NCBI GenBank assembly: GCA_942491145.1
Contig: CALOBC010000035.1
Span: 62,001-126,000 of the forward strand
Source: CAXQUZ01 sp942491145
Lineage (GTDB): Bacteria > Myxococcota_A > UBA796 > UBA2385
Direction: 5' to 3'
Length of the DNA stretch: 64,000 nt
Shown here piece by piece: positions 59,916 to 64,000 of the stretch. The stretch's first letter is position 1, and every line of letters starts with the position of its first letter. The translations under genes were made by a program, and so were the position numbers. The notes under the pieces were generated by a model, which was given only the letters and a program-made list of their open reading frames with translations, was not told where the DNA came from and searched no databases.

Positions 59916-61274
59916 ATGCCCCGCCCCGACGACCACCTCAACACCCGCCTCGCCACACTCGACCGCGACCAGCTCGAGGCTCTCGTCCGTCGCCTCGTCA
60001 ACCGTCAGCCAGACCTCGTGGATCTCGTCCACCTGCCCCTCCCGGGCGAGGCTCGACCCGCAGATGGGCGCCACATCGTCGCCCAAGTGACGGAGATCCT
60101 CGTCACAATGGGGGACGACTGGCGGGCCTCCACCCGCGCCGAGGCCGCACTGTGGCCGCTCGTCGAGCTGGGCGTCCAGTACCTCAACCGGGGGGCGCTC
60201 GCGGACGCCCACACTGTGTTTGCTTCCATCACCACCACAATCCTGGCGCACTACGAGCAAGTCCGAGACCAGGAGAGTGAGATTGCAGGCATCGTGGGGC
60301 AGTGTGTGGAAGAGCTGGGGCGCTGCTTGGCCGCAACCACGGATATCCCGTCGCGGGAGGCGCTGCTTCGTGATGTGTTTGCAATCTACCGATGGGACAC
60401 GCTGGGCCGCGGTGGCTACGGCATGGACGAGGCGCCGCGGCGACTGCTCCTGAGCGCGACGAACCCCACAGAGCGAGCCTTGGTGGCGGGGTGGGTCCGG
60501 CAAGTGCTGACCGCCCCCCCAGCCCACGTCGGGCGCTGGGGGCGACGGAACGCCGGCCGGCTTGTGTTGGACCTCGTCGGCAGCGACCTCAACACCGCCG
60601 ATCGGGAGCAACTGTTCACTGCGGCCGAGCTGGACGGGCCCCGCCTGGAGCTGTTGTTGGCCCAGGGTCGCCACGATGAAGCGGTCCGGTTGGTGCAACA
60701 CATCGCCAATGACGGCCTCCTTGGGCTGGCCGATCGGCTGGTCACCGAGGGCTTGGTGGACGAGGCCCGCGAGGCCGTCCGCGACCATCTGGCCGTTCTG
60801 GATCCACGCAACCACCGGGTCCGGGACTGGCTCACCCGACAGGGCGTTGCACTGCCGAGCAACCTCGATGCGCTACTTGCGGCCATCACTCGGTTCAAGG
60901 CGCGCCCAGGCGTCCGTGCCTACCAAGATATGCGCCAGGAGGCGGTCGCCGCACGTTGCTGGCCCAAGGCTTTGGTGGTCGTCGGACCCCTCGACGTCCA
61001 CCGAAAGGCGCTCCAGCCCGTGCGCGCGCGGCGCCTGGCGGACCTCGGTGACGCGGCGGGGGCGTTGGCAGAGCTGGAGGGCCTCACCGGGAGCACCTGG
61101 AAGCGCACGGCGGTGGATGTGGCGGCAGGGCTGGAGGGCTCCCACCCCGCGGTCGCGGCGGACCTCCTGCGGGGCATTGTCGACGGGCTGCTCAAGCACG
61201 GGACGAAGCCGGCGCGGACCCTGGCCGCCGAGCTGGGCGCGCGCCTCGCGGCCTTGGAACAACGCCTTGGCTGA
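59916..61274 (+). CDS. Alpha-helical repeat protein, SWIM-protein-like without the zinc motif
   Basis: 452 aa, soluble and mostly helical. The start (RLATLDRDQLEALVRRLVNR followed by PDLVDLV) and the repeated helix pairs (for example EQLFTAAELDGPRLELLLAQ and RHDEAVRLVQHI) resemble the helical arm of SWIM zinc-finger proteins. The CxCx_nCxH SWIM motif is absent, so it is either a truncated relative or a scaffold of its own. It has no signal peptide. It stands alone and its function is unknown. Confidence 0.7.
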   Translation: MPRPDDHLNTRLATLDRDQLEALVRRLVNRQPDLVDLVHLPLPGEARPADGRHIVAQVTEILVTMGDDWRASTRAEAALWPLVELGVQYLNRGALADAHTVFASITTTILAHYEQVRDQESEIAGIVGQCVEELGRCLAATTDIPSREALLRDVFAIYRWDTLGRGGYGMDEAPRRLLLSATNPTERALVAGWVRQVLTAPPAHVGRWGRRNAGRLVLDLVGSDLNTADREQLFTAAELDGPRLELLLAQGRHDEAVRLVQHIANDGLLGLADRLVTEGLVDEAREAVRDHLAVLDPRNHRVRDWLTRQGVALPSNLDALLAAITRFKARPGVRAYQDMRQEAVAARCWPKALVVVGPLDVHRKALQPVRARRLADLGDAAGALAELEGLTGSTWKRTAVDVAAGLEGSHPAVAADLLRGIVDGLLKHGTKPARTLAAELGARLAALEQRLG

Positions 61275-61579
61275 GGGAGCCTCCCCCGCGCCCACAAACG
61301 GAGTGTCCTCAACAACAGACAGTGGAACGGACCTCCGCAGCCTGCCAATCCGGGACCCACCTGTCGAGCAGAAGCCCCGTCCCGCATCGATCCCGGTGCT
61401 CCAGCGCTGGACCGCCGGGCTGATTGAGCAAAGGGTTTATCCCCAATATGCGCCACAGCGGCCGCGAGCGGTGTGTTGATGCGACATCCCGGCGGGGGCA
61501 GGCGATGCCGCGAGCCCGGCCCATCGAACACCCCCCGGCTTCGCGGATGGGCCATGCCGGGTCGGTGTGCCATCCAAGG
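61275..61579. other. Gene-free interval, possible end of MopE-type remnant
   Basis: 305 bases. It may include the decayed 3' end of the minus-strand MopE-type pseudogene, whose frame is open further but no longer resembles the family. Confidence 0.35.
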
Positions 61580-62538
61580 TCGCCTTCGGAGCATCAGCAC
61601 GGCCACCCAGATGCCACCGCCACCCGAGATAGACTCGCCTCGGTCGCCGGTGATGGCCACGCCCACGAGGTCAGCGGTGCTCCCGACGCCAATGTACATG
61701 CCCCGGCCGGAGTTGTCGGCAATTCGCGAGTCGCGGAACTCTGCCGTGGAACTGTCCAGCTGCACGGCGTTTCCGTCCAAGCATCGGTTGTCGGAGACCA
61801 ACACCTTGTGAACCGAGATGTCGCTGCCCTGGACGTCCAGCGCCCCATTGCATCGACCTTGCGCGCGGCTGAGCGTCATCGACCCCAGGGCGAACCTGTG
61901 GGAGCCCCCCTCCCGGACTGCTGTTTTTTGCTTCGACGGCTTCCAGTGTTGTGGTGGACTCGCCAGCGCCCAACACGGAGACATCGTCACTGCGAACGGT
62001 GATGCTGGCGTTTCAAGTGCCTTCACAGACACGGAGCTCTCCAGGGTCGCGCAGCTCGACGTTGCCGGACAGCGCAGTGGTCCAGTCGGTGGCCGTTCCG
62101 TCCGCGGCATAGAATGGGGCCAGGCCGGCGTCGGTGGACCCATCACAGTTGCCGTCAATCCCGTCACAGAGCTCCGTCGCGTCTGGATGGACTGCACTGG
62201 CAGTGTCATCGCAGTCGACTGGCGCGTCCGACGGGCAGGCCCCCCTTCACACGCCTGGGCCGGCTGGTCTGGATTTCCAAAGCCGTCTCCGTCATGGTCC
62301 AAGTACCAACCGAGGTCGTCCACCCAGCCGTTGCAGTCGTTGTCGATGCCGTCGCAGCGCTCCTCGGCACCCGGGTAGAGCGCTTGGTTGTTGTCGTCGC
62401 AGTCCTCATCTTCGGGAAAGCAGTCTCCGTCAGCGTCTTCCGAAGTTCTGCGCCCTCGGCCGAGGGGCCTGTCTTGGACCCACTGCAAGCCGAGAGGGCG
62501 GCCAGGGTCCCCCACCAGAGAATGCTGACTCGTCGCAT
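61580..62538 (-). pseudogene. Decayed MopE-type lipoprotein gene
   Basis: The ATG at 62538 gives a good signal and lipobox (TLAALSAC). Two frame changes follow. The first, near 62450, leads into EDADGDCFPEDEDCDDNNQA and CDGIDNDCNGWVDDLGWY. The second, near 62230, leads into CDDTASAVHPDATELCDGID and NCDGSTDAG. An in-frame TGA at 62013-62015 replaces the Trp of CEGTW found in the intact relative at 53484. A further frame change restores VLVSDNRCLDGNAVQLDSST and SRIADNSGRGMYIGVGS. The gene is broken four times. Confidence 0.78.
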
Positions 62539-62842
62539 GAGCGCCTCGGGTTGATCGCTGAGACGGGATCTTCGGGAAGCACCCTCAATCCCTTGCATCC
62601 AATTGCCAACTTGCGGCAGCAAGCGCAGCCCGGCAACCTTGCTGAAACAGGTTCATCTCGGCTGAGTCTGTGCCGTGTGGCCGGGGAGTCTGGCGCCCCC
62701 AACCCATGGCGGCTGCCCTTGAAGTGGCGAGGCCAGACCCCTCCATTGCAGCCCTCCCCGCGATGGTCAGGCCGACCGGCTGGCACCAATAGTTGCAACC
62801 CCCTACACTCGTGCAGCGAACCGACGGCTGGGGGAGACTGCG
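62539..62842. other. Divergent intergenic region, no gene recognised
   Basis: 304 bases between the MopE-type pseudogene start and the next gene. It is less GC-rich in parts (near 62590-62660). No operator or RNA was recognised. Confidence 0.4.
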
Positions 62843-64000
62843 ATGAGACGAGCTCGTGTACCTGCAGTGTTGGCGATTGTGTTGGCCGTCGTCGTCCTAC
62901 TCCTCTGGGCTTCCCGGCGCGCGAGGCAAGACCCAACCCAAGCGCCGCTCGTGCTGCGTGCCCCCAGCCGGCCCATGCCCCTCCCCACACGAACCTCCGG
63001 CACACCGCAGTGGTCGCTGGGGCCCATTGTGGTGTCGGGCGCTGTCGTGGGGCCCGAGGGTGCACCAGTCGCCGGTGCGGTGGTCGAGTGGCGGGCTGCG
63101 TTGGACAAGAATGCGCCCGGCGCGACCGCGACGACGACCAGCGATGGGTCCTATGAACTCACTGCGCCAAGCATGGGCATTGTGCAGCTCCGAGGGGGAG
63201 GCGAGCCACCGTCTATTGCCACATTTCGCTCCGAGACGGGCCTGGACTTCCAGCAGACAGTGCGCTGTCCCGCCACGCTTCATGTGCAACGACCCGACGG
63301 GTCCCCGGTCAGTGGCTACGAATTGACGCTGAGCGTGGGGATTGGCAAGAACGTGGGTCTCCTGAAGTCCGCACTGGGTGACCACCGGACCGATGTTCGT
63401 GGGCAGGTGCCTCTCCCCGACCTCGCTTGTGGGTTGGTCACCGCCACCCGCGCCGATCCCGCGCAGCCCCCCCTCCGCTACGCGAAGCTCGATCCGAGCC
63501 TCGATCAGGACCTGGTGCTGGAGGTGGTGGACGGTGTCGCGCTGCATGGCCAGGTGGAAGAGGCGTCCGGCTCTCCTGCGGCCGGTCTCGAGCTCCACAT
63601 CAGCAGCTCAACGGATCACGGAACAACTTCTGTGTCGGTTCAGACCGACGCGACGGGGACCTATGATGTGCTCCTGACGCCAGACTCGGATGTCAACCTG
63701 ATGGTGGGCGCGCAGGCGCATGGTACACAGTTGCGGAAGCTCCGGAGCCCCCCGCTCGACACTCAAGACTGGTCCGATCTGTGGGTGCTCGACGCCCGTC
63801 GCCAGCTGGAGGTGCGGTGCATGGACAGCGATGGGGCCCAGGTCCCGTGCGGCGTCGCCAACGGGCCATTGAGTTGTGGAGGAAAGGGCGCGGGTCTGGG
63901 GGCCATGTGCCTCCCGGACTTCGCGACGGGCGCCAAGCTCTGCGCCTGCCCCATGAAGGGCGCAGTGCTCAGGTTCAGCGATGCCCCCCGCGAGTTGGTG
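62843..64000 (+). CDS. Membrane-anchored carboxypeptidase-regulatory-like repeat protein, 3' end outside window
   Basis: 386 codons to the window edge, no stop. The ATG at 62843 follows GGGGGAGA. One transmembrane helix (about 7-23: VPAVLAIVLAVVVLLLW) anchors it, with a short Arg/Pro-rich stretch after it. Repeated beta-sandwich units follow, each with a VxGxVxxxxGxPVxGAxV pattern: VVSGAVVGPEGAPVAGAVVE with TTSDGSYELTAP, and later ALHGQVEEASGSPAAGLEL with TDATGTYDVLLTP. These are carboxypeptidase regulatory-like (Ig-like) domains common in large exported proteins of myxobacteria. Most of the protein should lie outside the cytoplasm. Confidence 0.8.
   Translation, partial: MRRARVPAVLAIVLAVVVLLLWASRRARQDPTQAPLVLRAPSRPMPLPTRTSGTPQWSLGPIVVSGAVVGPEGAPVAGAVVEWRAALDKNAPGATATTTSDGSYELTAPSMGIVQLRGGGEPPSIATFRSETGLDFQQTVRCPATLHVQRPDGSPVSGYELTLSVGIGKNVGLLKSALGDHRTDVRGQVPLPDLACGLVTATRADPAQPPLRYAKLDPSLDQDLVLEVVDGVALHGQVEEASGSPAAGLELHISSSTDHGTTSVSVQTDATGTYDVLLTPDSDVNLMVGAQAHGTQLRKLRSPPLDTQDWSDLWVLDARRQLEVRCMDSDGAQVPCGVANGPLSCGGKGAGLGAMCLPDFATGAKLCACPMKGAVLRFSDAPRELV

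Overview
The window is high-GC DNA from a Gram-negative bacterium, most likely a myxobacterium-like (Myxococcota/deltaproteobacterial) lineage. This is an inference from the many exported lipoproteins with Asp-rich or Gly/Asp-rich low-complexity linkers, the MopE-type metal-binding repeat proteins, the large PKD-like repeat lipoprotein, the several two-component systems with hybrid kinases, and a TonB-dependent outer-membrane receptor. I saw no tRNA, rRNA or CRISPR array.

Layout. 0-6.2 kb: two tandem receiver-kinase proteins (one cut by the window edge), a divergent ketoacyl synthase III-like protein with altered catalytic residues, a membrane sulfatase/phosphatase-superfamily protein, and the ribosome-assembly GTPase RbgA. 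6.2-12.5 kb: an unusual block with a small HTH protein, a small basic protein, a two-gene operon of unknown proteins diverging from a membrane-anchored subtilisin-like protease, and a tight operon of a DUF2325-like protein, a B12-type radical SAM enzyme and a thymidylate-kinase-like enzyme. 12.5-18.3 kb: a sensor kinase/response regulator/lipoprotein operon and a large double-kinase hybrid sensor.

18.4-24.5 kb: a fatty-acid-synthase-like biosynthetic operon (KAS II, fused CoA-transferase, KAS III, ketoreductase-type SDR, unknown helical protein, FabI-type reductase). It ends in three tandem 163-bp structured repeats. 25-34.3 kb: a GNAT acetyltransferase, an Ala/Pro-rich exported protein, and a complete haem-uptake operon (TonB receptor, two HmuY-type lipoproteins, HmuT, HmuU, HmuV, HmuS) with mostly overlapping stop/start codons, preceded by two Fur-box-like sites. 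34.3-45.7 kb: an exported esterase, an Acr3-type arsenite transporter behind a Cys-containing mini-ORF and a long dyad, an amidohydrolase, a solitary RnfD/NqrB-like membrane protein, methionine aminopeptidase, an HTH-only LysR-like protein, an MscS channel, a PKD-repeat lipoprotein and a small membrane HExxH protein.

45.9-53.1 kb is a mobile-element zone: a radical SAM gene, a frameshifted IS630-type element with terminal inverted repeats, an IS91-type transposase remnant, and an intact IS66-family element with near-perfect inverted repeats and an 8-bp target duplication. 53.4-64 kb: an intact MopE-type lipoprotein and, about 7 kb away, a decayed paralogue; a CpxP/CpxR/CpxA-like envelope-stress operon; an exported endonuclease/exonuclease/phosphatase-fold lipoprotein; a hotdog thioesterase; a helical-repeat protein; and a membrane-anchored carboxypeptidase-regulatory-like protein running off the right edge.

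How the genes work together: the clearest physiological units are iron/haem acquisition (26.4-34.3 kb) and lipid or polyketide-like synthesis (18.4-24.5 kb, perhaps with the odd KAS III at 1.9 kb). The best candidate for an undescribed system is the 6.2-12.5 kb block. All functional calls come from reading translated sequence and motif memory; no database search was run.
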